Shown here one piece after another: positions 1 through 9,064 of a stretch of DNA of 64,000 bases. Source of the stretch: Pseudomonas sp. CCC3.1 (GTDB lineage: Bacteria; Pseudomonadota; Gammaproteobacteria; Pseudomonadales; Pseudomonadaceae); contig NZ_CP133778.1 of NCBI RefSeq assembly GCF_034347405.1, forward strand, positions 5,306,501 to 5,370,500. The letters run 5' to 3'. The notes below the pieces were generated by a model, which ran no database searches, was not told the DNA's origin, and was given only the letters and a program-made list of their open reading frames with translations. Both the position numbers and the translations under genes were made by a program. The number at the start of each line of letters is the position of its first letter. Within the stretch, counting starts at the first letter, position 1.

Positions 1-1798
1 ACTTGGCTTCAACGTTGGTCGAAATCTTGCCTTCAACCTTGCTCAGCAGGTTCGATACGCGCTTGTTCACTGCGGCCAGTGCAGCGGCTTCCGGCAATTG
101 GCGGAACGCCTGAACAGCTTGTACGCGCTGATCGAAGTCCAGTGCCGAACGCGGCTGCAACGCACGTACCGACAGGTAAGTCGCCACGTCCACGCCTTCG
201 TCTTCGTAACGTGCACGCAGACGGTCGAAGATGAATTCCAGCACTTGATCCGCCAAACCGGCCGACTTGATCTTGGCGCCGAACGCTGACACGGCGAAAT
301 TCACCGCTTCGGTCAGGTCTAGGTCGAGCTTCTTGTCGATCAGAATGCGCAAGATACCCAGCGCTGCGCGACGCAGTGCGTACGGGTCTTTGCTGCCGGT
401 AGGCAGCATGCCGATACCGAAAATGCCGACCAGAGTGTCGAGCTTGTCGGCGATGGCCACCGCTGCACCGGTCAGGGTGGTCGGCAGTTCAGCGCCAGCA
501 CCGCGCGGCATGTACTGCTCATTCAGCGCCAGCGCGACATCTTCTGGCTCGCCATCGTTGAGGGCGTAGTAGTAACCGGCAATACCTTGCATTTCCGGGA
601 ACTCGCCAACCATTTCGGTGGCAAGGTCGCACTTGGACAGCAAGCCTGCACGGGCTGCGCGCTGAGCGTCACCGCCAATGCGTGGCGCGATGAACGCGGA
701 CAGCTTGGACACGCGCTCGGCCTTGTCGAAAACGCTGCCCAGTTGCGCCTGGAACACCACGTTTTGCAGGCGCAGGTTGAAGCTTTCCAGCGTCTGCTTT
801 TTGTCTTGCTTGAAGAAGAACTCAGCATCGGTCAGACGCGGGCGAACCACTTTCTCGTTACCCGAGATGATTTGCTTCGGGTCTTTGCTCTCGATGTTGG
901 CCACGGTGATAAAGCGCGGCAGCAGCTTGCCATCAACGTCCAGCAGGCAGAAATACTTCTGGTTGTCCTGCATGGTGGTGATCAGGGCTTCTTGCGGCAC
1001 ATCCAGGAAGCGCTCTTCGAACGAGCACACCAGCGGCACCGGCCATTCAACCAGTGCGGTCACTTCGTCGAGCAGGCTTGGCGGCACGATGGCTGTACCT
1101 TCCTGCATCGTGGCCAGTTCGGCCACACGCTTGGAAATCAGCTCGCGACGCTCATTGAAATCCGCCAGCACGTGAGCTTTGCGCAAGTCTTCGAGGTAGT
1201 TGGCAGGCGCGGTGATGCGCACGTTTTCCGGGTGGTGGAAACGGTGACCACGGGAGTCACGGCCCGCCTTTTGCGCAAGGATGGTGCAGTCGATAACGTC
1301 ATCGCCCAGCAGCATGACCAGCCATTGGGTTGGACGCACGAACTCTTCTTTGCGTGCACCCCAGCGCATGCGCTTAGGGATTGGCAGGTCGTTCAGCGAG
1401 TCTTCCACGATGGTCGGCAGCAGGCTGGCGGTCGGCTTGCCGACGATCACCTGGCTGAAACGCAGTTTTGGACCGCTTTGATCGATTTCGCTCAACTCAA
1501 CGCCGCACTTCTTGGCAAAACCAAGGGCTGCTTGAGTCGGGTTGCCTTCAGCGTCGAACGCGGCCTGACGTGGCGGGCCGTCGATGTTGATGCTGCGATC
1601 AGGCTGTTGCGTGTCGAGTTGGGTCAGCAGCACGGCCAGACGACGCGGTGCGGCATAGACTTTTTTCGCGCTGAAGTTCAGACCGGCGCTTTGCAGGCCT
1701 TTTTCGATACCGGCCAAAAATGCATCGGCCAGGGTATTGAGGGCTTTTGGCGGCAGTTCTTCAGTGCCCAGTTCAACCAGAAAATCTTGAGCACTCAT
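1..1798 (-). CDS. glyS: Glycine--tRNA ligase beta subunit (partial, C-terminus off the window)
   Basis: Beta subunit of the heterotetrameric (alpha2beta2) bacterial glycyl-tRNA synthetase, which charges tRNA-Gly in the cytoplasm. About 599 codons are visible, read leftwards from the ATG at 1798; the family is usually about 685 residues, so roughly 85 C-terminal residues lie outside the window. The N-terminus reads MSAQDFLVELGTEELPPKAL, a hallmark of GlyS. The start codon overlaps the glyQ stop in an ATGA, so the two subunits are translationally coupled. A 474-codon open frame on the opposite strand is a shadow of this gene. The call is secure. Confidence 0.97.
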   Translation of the reverse strand, partial: MSAQDFLVELGTEELPPKALNTLADAFLAGIEKGLQSAGLNFSAKKVYAAPRRLAVLLTQLDTQQPDRSINIDGPPRQAAFDAEGNPTQAALGFAKKCGVELSEIDQSGPKLRFSQVIVGKPTASLLPTIVEDSLNDLPIPKRMRWGARKEEFVRPTQWLVMLLGDDVIDCTILAQKAGRDSRGHRFHHPENVRITAPANYLEDLRKAHVLADFNERRELISKRVAELATMQEGTAIVPPSLLDEVTALVEWPVPLVCSFEERFLDVPQEALITTMQDNQKYFCLLDVDGKLLPRFITVANIESKDPKQIISGNEKVVRPRLTDAEFFFKQDKKQTLESFNLRLQNVVFQAQLGSVFDKAERVSKLSAFIAPRIGGDAQRAARAGLLSKCDLATEMVGEFPEMQGIAGYYYALNDGEPEDVALALNEQYMPRGAGAELPTTLTGAAVAIADKLDTLVGIFGIGMLPTGSKDPYALRRAALGILRILIDKKLDLDLTEAVNFAVSAFGAKIKSAGLADQVLEFIFDRLRARYEDEGVDVATYLSVRALQPRSALDFDQRVQAVQAFRQLPEAAALAAVNKRVSNLLSKVEGKISTNVEAK

Positions 1799-2748
1799 TG
1801 TGCAGCCTCCAACTTAGCCAACACTTCATCACGCAAATCAGGTGGAGCCATCGGGAAGCCCAGCTTGGCGCGTGCTTCGAGATACGCCTGCGCCACCGAA
1901 CGTGCCAGGGTCCGCACACGCAGGATGTACTGCTGGCGTGCCGTCACCGAAATAGCCCGGCGCGCGTCCAGCAGGTTGAAGGTGTGCGATGCCTTGAGCA
2001 CCATTTCGTAGCTTGGCAGCGGCAGCGGCTGGTCGAGTTCGATCAGGCGCTTGGCTTCGCTTTCATAGAAATCGAACAGCTCAAACAGCTTGTCGACGTT
2101 GGCGTGCTCAAAGTTGTAAGTCGACTGCTCGACTTCGTTCTGATGGAACACGTCGCCGTAGGTCACTTTGCCGAACGGGCCGTCAGTCCAGACCAGGTCG
2201 TAGACGGAATCTACGCCTTGCAAGTACATCGCCAGACGCTCAAGGCCGTAGGTGATTTCGCCGGTTACCGGGTAGCACTCAATGCCGCCCACTTGCTGGA
2301 AGTACGTGAACTGCGTGACTTCCATACCGTTGAGCCAGATTTCCCAGCCCAGACCCCAGGCGCCCAGTGTTGGCGATTCCCAGTTGTCTTCGACGAAACG
2401 GATGTCGTGAACCAGCGGGTCCAGGCCGATGTGCTTCAGGGAGCCCAGGTACAGCTCCTGAAAGTTTGGCGGATTGGGCTTCAATACCACCTGGAACTGG
2501 TAGTAGTGCTGCAAACGGTTCGGGTTTTCGCCGTAGCGGCCGTCAGTCGGGCGACGACTGGGCTGCACATAAGCGGCGTTCCAGGTTTCTGGGCCCAGAG
2601 AGCGCAAAAACGTGGCGGTATGGAAAGTGCCGGCGCCCACTTCCATATCGTAGGGCTGAAGCACCACACAACCTTGCTCGGCCCAGTATTGCTGGAGGGC
2701 GAGGATCAAGTCTTGGAAGGTACGCACTGCTGGCGTAGGCTGGCTCAC
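1795..2748 (-). CDS. glyQ: Glycine--tRNA ligase alpha subunit
   Basis: Catalytic alpha subunit of glycyl-tRNA synthetase, a class II enzyme that activates glycine with ATP. The protein is 317 residues, the normal length. It opens with MSQPTPAVRTFQDLILALQQ and contains the conserved stretch YWAEQGCVVLQPYDMEVGAG, typical of the family. It is the first gene of the glyQS operon; the overlap with glyS is 4 nt. Upstream, on the opposite strand, lies tag, with an 81-bp divergent spacer that contains a TATACC-like -10 element. Confidence 0.98.
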   Translation of the reverse strand: MSQPTPAVRTFQDLILALQQYWAEQGCVVLQPYDMEVGAGTFHTATFLRSLGPETWNAAYVQPSRRPTDGRYGENPNRLQHYYQFQVVLKPNPPNFQELYLGSLKHIGLDPLVHDIRFVEDNWESPTLGAWGLGWEIWLNGMEVTQFTYFQQVGGIECYPVTGEITYGLERLAMYLQGVDSVYDLVWTDGPFGKVTYGDVFHQNEVEQSTYNFEHANVDKLFELFDFYESEAKRLIELDQPLPLPSYEMVLKASHTFNLLDARRAISVTARQQYILRVRTLARSVAQAYLEARAKLGFPMAPPDLRDEVLAKLEAAQ

Positions 2749-2829
2749 AAATTCACCTGTTTCTTGGGCTGCGATTTAAAGAGCGGGAGTATACCCGATT
2801 CGGTCGCGCCACCACCTCTTGGAGCCTAT

Positions 2830-3387
2830 ATGCCACGTTGTTTCTGGTGCCCTGACGACCCGCTGTATGCGGCCTATCACGATCAAGAGTGGGGCGTGCC
2901 GTTGCGCGATGCGCATGGGCTCTTCGAGTTGTTATTGCTCGAAGGGTTCCAGGCGGGTTTGTCATGGATCACCGTTTTGCGTAAACGCGAGCACTATCGA
3001 AAGGTCATGTTCGGTTTTGATGTGCAGCGTTTGGCGGTCATGACCGACGCTGAAATAGAGGCCTTGCTGCTGGATCCGGGCATCGTGCGCAACCGTTTGA
3101 AAGTCACCGGTGCACGGCGCAACGCCCAAGCCTGGCTGGCGCTTAAAGACCCGGTAGAGTTTTTATGGTCGTTTGTCGGCGGCCAGCCGAAGATCAACCA
3201 TTTCACCGAACGCCATGAATTCCCGGCCGTGACACCCGAAGCCGAAGCCATGAGCAAAGGGCTGAAAAAAGCCGGATTTACGTTTGTTGGCCCGACCATC
3301 TGCTACGCCTTCATGCAGGCCAGCGGCATGGTCATGGACCACGGCACCACGTGCGACCGCTACGCTGAGCTGTCCAACGCCGGGTAG
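2830..3387 (+). CDS. tag: DNA-3-methyladenine glycosylase I
   Basis: Removes 3-methyladenine from alkylated DNA, the first step of base excision repair. The 185-residue protein begins MPRCFWCPDDPLYAAYHDQEW. Cys4 and His17 match the N-terminal half of the zinc snap known in E. coli Tag, and a C-terminal DHGTTCDRY segment supplies the matching His and Cys. The block EGFQAGLSWITVLRKRE is the helix-hairpin-helix region. I chose the ATG at 2830 because the zinc-binding cysteine follows directly; the open frame extends much further upstream only as a shadow of glyQ. Divergent from glyQS, as in other pseudomonads. Confidence 0.96.
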   Translation: MPRCFWCPDDPLYAAYHDQEWGVPLRDAHGLFELLLLEGFQAGLSWITVLRKREHYRKVMFGFDVQRLAVMTDAEIEALLLDPGIVRNRLKVTGARRNAQAWLALKDPVEFLWSFVGGQPKINHFTERHEFPAVTPEAEAMSKGLKKAGFTFVGPTICYAFMQASGMVMDHGTTCDRYAELSNAG

Positions 3388-3406
3388 AATGCCGCCTGCG
3401 CAAAAC

Positions 3407-3468
3407 CTGTAGGAGCGAGCTTGCCTCGCGATCTTTTAAAAGCTCGCGAGGCAAGCTCGCTCCTACAG
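3407..3468. repeat. REP palindrome pair (GTAGGAGCGAGC class)
   Basis: A near-perfect inverted repeat: the left arm CTGTAGGAGCGAGCTTGCCT and its complement on the right, joined by a short A/T-rich turn. This is the common Pseudomonas repetitive extragenic palindrome in back-to-back arrangement. It sits between the stop of tag and the GTG of lpxL. Confidence 0.9.
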
Positions 3469-3495
3469 ACATCGTTACTTCTGAGAGATTTGCCT

Positions 3496-4383
3496 GTGGA
3501 AAAGTTTAAAGGCGCCTTGCTGGTCGGGGCTTTAAGGCTGTTTGCCATGCTCCCCTGGGGCGCGGTGCAACGCGTGGGTTCGGCCATCGGCTGGCTGATG
3601 TGGAAACTGCCTAATCGCTCCCGCGAAGTGGTGCGCATCAACCTGGCCAAATGCTTCCCGGAAATGGACCCGGTTGCCCGTGAACAATTGGTCGGGCAAA
3701 GCCTTAAAGACATCGGCAAAAGCCTGACCGAGAGCGCCTGCGCCTGGATCTGGCCCGCTCAACGCTCGATTGACCTGGTGCGTGAAGTCGAAGGCCTCGA
3801 TGTGCTCAAAGACGCCCTGGCGTCTGGCAAAGGCGTGGTCGGCATCACCAGTCACCTGGGCAACTGGGAAGTGCTCAACCACTTCTATTGCAGCCAGTGC
3901 AAGCCGATCATTTTTTACCGTCCACCCAAGCTCAAGGCCGTCGACGAACTGCTGCGCAAACAGCGCGTACAGCTCGGCAACCGCGTCGCCGCGTCGACCA
4001 AAGAAGGCATTTTGAGTGTCATTAAAGAAGTCCGCAAAGGCGGCCAGGTCGGCATTCCGGCAGATCCTGAGCCCGCTGAGTCGGCGGGTATCTTTGTGCC
4101 GTTTCTCGGCACCATGGCCCTGACCAGCAAGTTCGTGCCCAACATGTTGGCGGGTGGCAAAGCGGTGGGCGTGTTCCTGCACGCACTGCGCTTGCCGGAC
4201 GGTTCAGGCTTTAAGGTGATTTTGGAAGCCGCGCCAGAAGCCATGTACAGCACCGACACCGAAACAGCGTGCGCGGCCATGAGCCAAGTGGTTGAAAAGT
4301 ACGTACGGGCTTACCCGAGCCAATACATGTGGAGCATGAAACGCTTCAAAAAACGTCCGCCGGGTGAGGCGCGCTGGTACTGA
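3496..4383 (+). CDS. lpxL: Lipid A biosynthesis lauroyl acyltransferase (HtrB/LpxL family)
   Basis: Inner-membrane acyltransferase that adds a secondary acyl chain to the lipid A precursor. The 295-residue protein contains the catalytic H-x4-E motif in SHLGNWEVLNHFY and a hydrophobic N-terminal helix (GALLVGALRLFAMLPWGAV). I chose the GTG at 3496 (reading MEKFKGALLVGALRL); the longer open frame would run back into the REP palindrome. Ends in a basic tail (KRFKKRPPGEARWY) typical of the family. Pseudomonas genomes carry more than one LpxL/HtrB paralogue, so which acyl position it modifies cannot be told from sequence alone. Confidence 0.93.
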   Translation: MEKFKGALLVGALRLFAMLPWGAVQRVGSAIGWLMWKLPNRSREVVRINLAKCFPEMDPVAREQLVGQSLKDIGKSLTESACAWIWPAQRSIDLVREVEGLDVLKDALASGKGVVGITSHLGNWEVLNHFYCSQCKPIIFYRPPKLKAVDELLRKQRVQLGNRVAASTKEGILSVIKEVRKGGQVGIPADPEPAESAGIFVPFLGTMALTSKFVPNMLAGGKAVGVFLHALRLPDGSGFKVILEAAPEAMYSTDTETACAAMSQVVEKYVRAYPSQYMWSMKRFKKRPPGEARWY

Positions 4384-4392
4384 GGTCACGTC

Positions 4393-4437
4393 CCCCTCAC
4401 CCCAACCCTCTCCCCCAGGAGAGGGCTAGGGTGAGGG
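4393..4437. repeat. CCCTCACCC... palindrome
   Basis: Inverted repeat with arms CCCTCACCCCAACCCTCTCC and GGAGAGGGCTAGGGTGAGGG around a short C-rich turn. This is another well-known dispersed palindrome in Pseudomonas. The stop codon of the TPR gene (TAG, complement of 4426-4428) lies inside the right arm. It may also act as a terminator stem for the convergent lpxL and TPR genes. Confidence 0.8.
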
Positions 4438-4746
4438 CTGTTGCTTTTCCAGCTTCTTCAAAAACACGGTCATTTCTTTTTCGGCCTGTTTGTCGCCATG
4501 GGCTTGGGCTGCACTGAGCCCCTGCTCCCACGCTGTGCGCGCTGCTGCACGATCCCCCGCCGCTAACTGGGCTTTGCCCAGCAACTTCCAGGCTGCGGAG
4601 TACTTGGGGTCAAATTCAACACAACGCTGCAAATGCTCCGCCGCCTTGAGGTTATCCCCAAGGTCGAGATAACCCTTGCCTAAACCAAAGCGCAATAAAG
4701 CGTTATCCACACCCTTGGCCAGCATTTTTTCCAGTGACTCCAGCAT
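4426..4746 (-). CDS. Small tetratricopeptide-repeat protein
   Basis: A 106-residue soluble protein made almost wholly of TPR helices: ALLRFGLGKGYLDLGDNLKA and SAAWKLLGKAQLAAGDRAAA are two clear repeat units, followed by a charged C-terminal helix. It has no signal peptide. The partner is unknown; in pseudomonads a gene of this kind regularly sits next to trkA, and here it follows trkA's upstream end on the same strand as trkA. The last codons (Pro-Ser-Pro-stop) are encoded by a palindromic repeat, so its C-terminus may vary between strains. Confidence 0.85.
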   Translation of the reverse strand: MLESLEKMLAKGVDNALLRFGLGKGYLDLGDNLKAAEHLQRCVEFDPKYSAAWKLLGKAQLAAGDRAAARTAWEQGLSAAQAHGDKQAEKEMTVFLKKLEKQQPSP

Positions 4747-4758
4747 TGCCGTCTCTCT

Positions 4759-6135
4759 TTAGAAAAAACTCAACCCCACGTGGAACAGCTTTTCCACGTC
4801 GCGAATATGCTTTTTATCCACTAGGAACAAAATCACGTGGTCGCCGGCATTGATCACCGTGGCGTCGTGGGCAATCAGCACTTCTTCGTCGCGAATAATT
4901 GCGCCAATCGTGGTGCCCGGCGGCAGGTGGATTTCACCAATACGGCGGCCGATCACCTTGCTCGACTTCGAATCTCCATGGGCAATCGCCTCGATGGCTT
5001 CGGCTGCACCCCGGCGCAGCGAGTGCACACTGACAATGTCGCCACGGCGTACGTGGGCCAGCAAGGTACCGATGGTGGCCAACTGCGGACTGATGGCGAT
5101 GTCGATCTCGCCGCCCTGAATCAAATCCACGTAGGCCGGGTTGTTGATGATGGTCATCACCTTTTTCGCGCCCAGGCGTTTGGCCAGCAACGAGGACATG
5201 ATGTTGGCCTCGTCGTCGTTGGTCAGGGCCAGAAACAGGTCGGCGTCGGCGATGTTCTCTTCCAGCATCAGATCGCGGTCTGACGCGCTGCCTTGCAACA
5301 CTACGGTGCTGTCGAGCGTGTCGGACAAATAACGGCAGCGGGCCGGGCTCATCTCGATGATCTTGACCTGATAACGGCTTTCGATGGCCTCGGCCAAGCG
5401 CTCGCCAATCTGCCCGCCACCGGCAATCACAATGCGTTTATAGCTTTCATCGAGCCGGCGCATTTCGCTCATCACTGCGCGAATGTTGGCTTTGGCAGCG
5501 ATGAAAAACACCTCATCGTCGGCTTCAATGACCGTGTCGCCGCGAGGCGTGATCGGTCGATCACGTCGGAAAATCGCCGCCACCCGCGTGTCCACATTCG
5601 GCATGTGCTCACGCAGCTGGCGCAATTGCTGACCAATCAACGGGCCGCCGTAGTACGCCTTGACCGCCACCAGTTGTGCCTTGCCTTCGGCAAAGTCGAT
5701 CACCTGCAAGGCGCCGGGGTGCTCAATGAGGCGCTTGATGTAGTTGGTCACCACTTGCTCGGGGCTGATCAACACATCGACGGGAATCGCGTCGTTATCG
5801 AACAGTTCTTCGCCGCGCGTGAGGTAGGCCGATTCGCGCACCCGGGCGATTTTGGTCGGGGTGTGGAACAGCGTGTAGGCCACTTGGCACGCGACCATGT
5901 TGGTCTCGTCGCTGTTGGTCACCGCCACCAGCATGTCGGCATCGTCGGCACCGGCCTGGCGCAACACGTTGGGCAGCGAGGCGCGGCCTTGCACGGTACG
6001 AATGTCGAGACGGTCGCCCAAATCGCGCAGGCGGTCGCCATCGGTGTCGACCACGGTGATGTCATTGGCCTCGCTGGCCAAATGCTCAGCCAGCGTGCCG
6101 CCGACCTGTCCTGCGCCGAGGATGATGATTTTCAT
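4759..6135 (-). CDS. trkA: Trk system potassium uptake regulatory protein TrkA
   Basis: Peripheral, NAD(H)-binding subunit that gates the TrkH/TrkG potassium channel. The 458-residue protein has two RCK modules, each with a Rossmann glycine motif: IIILGAGQVGGTLAEHLA at the N-terminus and IVIAGGGQIGERLAEAIE near residue 234, each followed by a TrkA-C domain. Length is normal. It lies directly downstream of rsmB, 23 bp apart, in the same direction, so it probably shares the def-fmt-rsmB-trkA transcript seen in other gamma-proteobacteria. Confidence 0.97.
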   Translation of the reverse strand: MKIIILGAGQVGGTLAEHLASEANDITVVDTDGDRLRDLGDRLDIRTVQGRASLPNVLRQAGADDADMLVAVTNSDETNMVACQVAYTLFHTPTKIARVRESAYLTRGEELFDNDAIPVDVLISPEQVVTNYIKRLIEHPGALQVIDFAEGKAQLVAVKAYYGGPLIGQQLRQLREHMPNVDTRVAAIFRRDRPITPRGDTVIEADDEVFFIAAKANIRAVMSEMRRLDESYKRIVIAGGGQIGERLAEAIESRYQVKIIEMSPARCRYLSDTLDSTVVLQGSASDRDLMLEENIADADLFLALTNDDEANIMSSLLAKRLGAKKVMTIINNPAYVDLIQGGEIDIAISPQLATIGTLLAHVRRGDIVSVHSLRRGAAEAIEAIAHGDSKSSKVIGRRIGEIHLPPGTTIGAIIRDEEVLIAHDATVINAGDHVILFLVDKKHIRDVEKLFHVGLSFF

Positions 6136-6158
6136 GCCGTCATTCCCTGTTCCAGCGG

Positions 6159-7469
6159 TTAGCCGCGAGCGGCAGCGATCTTGATCAATTTGGCGTAGTA
6201 GAAACCGTCATGCCCGCCCTCTTGCGCCAACAGTTGGCGCCCGTGCGGCTGCTTGATGCCGAACTGCCCGGCAATATCCAGCTCTCGTGCACCCGGCGTA
6301 CGGGCCAAAAAGGCTTCAATCACGTGGGTATTTTCGGTCGGTAACGTCGAGCACGTTGCGTACAGCAGGATGCCGCCGACTTCCAGCGTAGGCCACATCG
6401 CGTCCAGCAACTCGCCTTGCAAGGTGGCGAGGGCGGCAATGTCGTCCGGCTGGCGGGTCAGCTTGATGTCCGGGTGACGGCGAATAACGCCCGTTGCCGA
6501 ACACGGGGCATCCAGCAAGATGCGCTGGAATGGCTTGCCGTCCCACCAGGTTGCGGTGTCGCGACCATCGGCCGCAATCAGCTCGGCACTCAGGCCCAGG
6601 CGCTCAAGGTTTTCGCGCACACGCACCAAGCGCTTGGCTTCCAGATCGACCGCCACCACGCCCGCAAGCTTAGGCTCAACCTCAAGAATGTGGCAGGTCT
6701 TGCCGCCGGGTGCGCAGCAGGCGTCGAGTACGCGTTGGCCGGGTGCCAGGTCCAGCAGGTCGGCGGCCAATTGCGCGGCTTCGTCCTGCACGCTGATCCA
6801 GCCTTCGGCAAAGCCTGGCAGGTTGCGCACGTCGCACGCTTCGGCCAGCACGATGCCGTCTTGGCTGTACACGCATGGTTGGGCTTCGATGCCGCTTTCA
6901 ACCAGCAACTGCACGTAGGCATCACGGGTTTTGTGACGGCGATTGACCCGCAGAATCATCGGCGGATGCGCGTTGTTGGCCGCGCAGATGGCTTCCCACT
7001 GCTCAGGCCAGAACGCTTTCAACGACTTTTGCAGCCAGCGCGGGTGGGCGGTGCGCACCACCGGATCGTGCTCCAGCTCGGCCAGCAAGGCTTCACTCTC
7101 GCGTTGGGCGTTGCGCAACACGGCGTTCAGCAGGCCTTTGGCCCACGGCTTTTTCAGCTTGTCGGCGCAGCCCACGGTTTCGCCAATCGCGGCGTGTGCC
7201 GGAATGCGCGTGTAGAGCAATTGATACAGCCCCACCAACAGCAGCGCTTCAACGTCGGCATCGGCGGCTTTGAAGGGTTTTTGCAGCAGCTTGTTGGTCA
7301 GCGCCGACAAGCGCGGATACCAGCGTGCGGTGCCGAACGCCAGATCCTGGGTCAGGCCACGGTCGCGGACTTCAACCTTGTCCAGTTGCAGTGGCAACGA
7401 ACTGTTGAGCGATGCTTTGCCGTTGAGGACGGCGGTCAGTGCCTTGGCGGCAGCCAGACGCGGGTTCAT
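6159..7469 (-). CDS. rsmB: 16S rRNA (cytosine-967-C5)-methyltransferase
   Basis: Methylates C967 of 16S rRNA using S-adenosylmethionine. The 436-residue protein has an N-terminal NusB-like RNA-binding domain and a C-terminal methyltransferase domain with DACCAPGGKTCHILE (SAM motif I), LLDAPCSATGVIRRHPDIK (motif IV with the release cysteine) and YATCSTLPTEN (motif VI with the catalytic cysteine). The start overlaps the fmt stop as ATGA. The protein ends within 24 bp of trkA. Confidence 0.97.
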   Translation of the reverse strand: MNPRLAAAKALTAVLNGKASLNSSLPLQLDKVEVRDRGLTQDLAFGTARWYPRLSALTNKLLQKPFKAADADVEALLLVGLYQLLYTRIPAHAAIGETVGCADKLKKPWAKGLLNAVLRNAQRESEALLAELEHDPVVRTAHPRWLQKSLKAFWPEQWEAICAANNAHPPMILRVNRRHKTRDAYVQLLVESGIEAQPCVYSQDGIVLAEACDVRNLPGFAEGWISVQDEAAQLAADLLDLAPGQRVLDACCAPGGKTCHILEVEPKLAGVVAVDLEAKRLVRVRENLERLGLSAELIAADGRDTATWWDGKPFQRILLDAPCSATGVIRRHPDIKLTRQPDDIAALATLQGELLDAMWPTLEVGGILLYATCSTLPTENTHVIEAFLARTPGARELDIAGQFGIKQPHGRQLLAQEGGHDGFYYAKLIKIAAARG

Positions 7470-8416
7470 TGCGCGGCGCCCAGAACGGTGCCAACGGCGA
7501 ATTTCTCACGACGACTGTTGAAGAAATCACTGAAGTTCAGCGCTTTGCCGCCTGGCAATTGCAGACGTGTCAGGCACAACGCGCCTTCGCCACAGCCGAC
7601 GATCAGGCCGTCTTTGCTGGCGGCGAGAATCTGTCCCTGCTCGCCTTTCGCGTCTGCCAGGGTGGCGGCCAGCACTTTCAGTGCTTCGCCATTGAGCGTG
7701 CTGTGGCAGATCGGCCACGGGTTGAAGGCACGAATCAGCCGCTCCAACTCGACTGCTGGGCGGGCCCAGTCGAGGCGTGCTTCGTCTTTATTCAGCTTGT
7801 GGGCGTAGGTCGCGAGGCTGTCGTCCTGCACTTCGCCTTGCAGCGTGCCAGCGGCCAAACCCTTGATGGCTTCGAGCACGGCAGGCGGCCCCAGCTCGGC
7901 CAAACGGTCATGCAGACTGCCGCCGGTGTCTTGCGGGGTAATGGGGGTCACGGATTTGAGCAGCATAGGGCCGGTGTCCAGACCCGCCTCCATACGCATC
8001 ACCGTCACGCCACTTTCGGCATCGCCCGCTTCGATTGCGCGCTGAATCGGCGCCGCCCCGCGCCAGCGTGGCAGCAAGGACGCGTGACTGTTAATGCAGC
8101 CCAGACGCGGAATATCCAGCACAACCTGCGGCAGGATCAGGCCGTACGCTACCACTACCAACAAGTCTGGCTTGAGGGCTGCGAGGTCGGCTTGTGCTTC
8201 TGGCGCGCGCAGGGTGGGCGGCTGCATGACCACAATGTTGTGTTCCAGCGCCAGTTGCTTGACCGGGCTTGGCATCAGCTTTTGCCCGCGCCCCGCCGGA
8301 CGATCCGGTTGGGTGTACACCGCGACGATCTCGTACGGACTGTCGAGCAGCGCCTTGAGGTGTTCAGCGGCAAATTCGGGGGTGCCAGCAAAGACGATGC
8401 GCAGTGGCTCAGTCAT
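7466..8416 (-). CDS. fmt: Methionyl-tRNA formyltransferase
   Basis: Formylates initiator Met-tRNA with 10-formyltetrahydrofolate. The 316-residue protein shows the diagnostic formyl-transferase signature NSHASLLPRWRGAAPIQRAI (catalytic Asn, His and the SLLPRWRG loop) and DTGPML, then an OB-fold tRNA-binding C-terminal domain. The start at 8416 gives MTEPLRIVFAGTPEFAAEHL, the normal N-terminus. It is followed by rsmB with a 4-nt overlap, and preceded by def with a REP palindrome in between. Confidence 0.98.
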   Translation of the reverse strand: MTEPLRIVFAGTPEFAAEHLKALLDSPYEIVAVYTQPDRPAGRGQKLMPSPVKQLALEHNIVVMQPPTLRAPEAQADLAALKPDLLVVVAYGLILPQVVLDIPRLGCINSHASLLPRWRGAAPIQRAIEAGDAESGVTVMRMEAGLDTGPMLLKSVTPITPQDTGGSLHDRLAELGPPAVLEAIKGLAAGTLQGEVQDDSLATYAHKLNKDEARLDWARPAVELERLIRAFNPWPICHSTLNGEALKVLAATLADAKGEQGQILAASKDGLIVGCGEGALCLTRLQLPGGKALNFSDFFNSRREKFAVGTVLGAAQ

Positions 8417-8455
8417 GGATTACTCACTTGGAATGGGGGAGGCGCGGGAATAATC

Positions 8456-8523
8456 CTGTAGGAGCGAGCTTGCTCGCGATCTTTTGATCGTTTAAAAGCT
8501 CGCGAGCAAGCTCGCTCCTACAG
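8456..8523. repeat. REP palindrome pair (GTAGGAGCGAGC class)
   Basis: Inverted repeat with arms CTGTAGGAGCGAGCTTGCTC and complement, turn CTTTTGATCGTTTAAAAG. It lies between def and fmt, within what would otherwise be one operon, so it may modulate read-through or mRNA stability. Confidence 0.9.
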
Positions 8524-8557
8524 TGAGTCCGTGACAGGCGTAGGGTTATGCCGAGAA

Positions 8558-9064
8558 TCAAGCGTTCTGGCGGTGCAGCTTTTCCAGCTTCTTCTTGATC
8601 CGGTCACGCTTGAGCGTAGACAGGTAATCGACGAACAGCTTGCCGTTAAGGTGGTCGCACTCGTGCTGAATGCACACCGCCAGCAGGCCTTCGGCGATCA
8701 TTTCAAACGGCTTGCCGTCACGGTCCAGCGCCTTGATTTTGACTTGTTGCGGGCGATCTACGTTTTCGTAGTAACCCGGCACCGACAGGCAGCCCTCTTG
8801 GTACTGGCCCATCTCGTCGGTCAGGGTTTCGAACTCGGGGTTGATAAACACCATCGGCTCGCTGCGGTCTTCGCTCAGGTCCATGACCACGATGCGCTTG
8901 TGCACGTTGACCTGGGTCGCGGCCAGACCAATGCCAGGCGCCTCGTACATGGTTTCAAACATGTCATCGATCAACTGACGGACGCTGTCGTCCACAACCG
9001 TCACCGGTTTGGCGATGGTGCGCAGACGCGAGTCTGGGAATTCGAGGATGTTTAAAATAGCCAT
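8558..9064 (-). CDS. def: Peptide deformylase
   Basis: Fe2+/Zn2+ metalloprotease that removes the N-formyl group from nascent proteins. The 168-residue protein has all three family motifs: GIGLAATQ, EGCLSVP (metal-binding Cys) and QHECDHLNG (metal-binding His pair with the catalytic Glu). I chose the ATG at 9064 (MAILNILEFPDSRLR), the usual N-terminus; an upstream in-frame ATG at 9097 would add 11 residues not seen in the family. First gene of the def-fmt-rsmB-trkA set. Confidence 0.97.
   Translation of the reverse strand: MAILNILEFPDSRLRTIAKPVTVVDDSVRQLIDDMFETMYEAPGIGLAATQVNVHKRIVVMDLSEDRSEPMVFINPEFETLTDEMGQYQEGCLSVPGYYENVDRPQQVKIKALDRDGKPFEMIAEGLLAVCIQHECDHLNGKLFVDYLSTLKRDRIKKKLEKLHRQNA

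Noticed and set aside
587..2011. 474-codon open frame opposite glyS/glyQ
   Set aside because: Lies wholly antisense to two secure genes; its text is rich in His, Gln and Arg with no family features. A GC-driven shadow.
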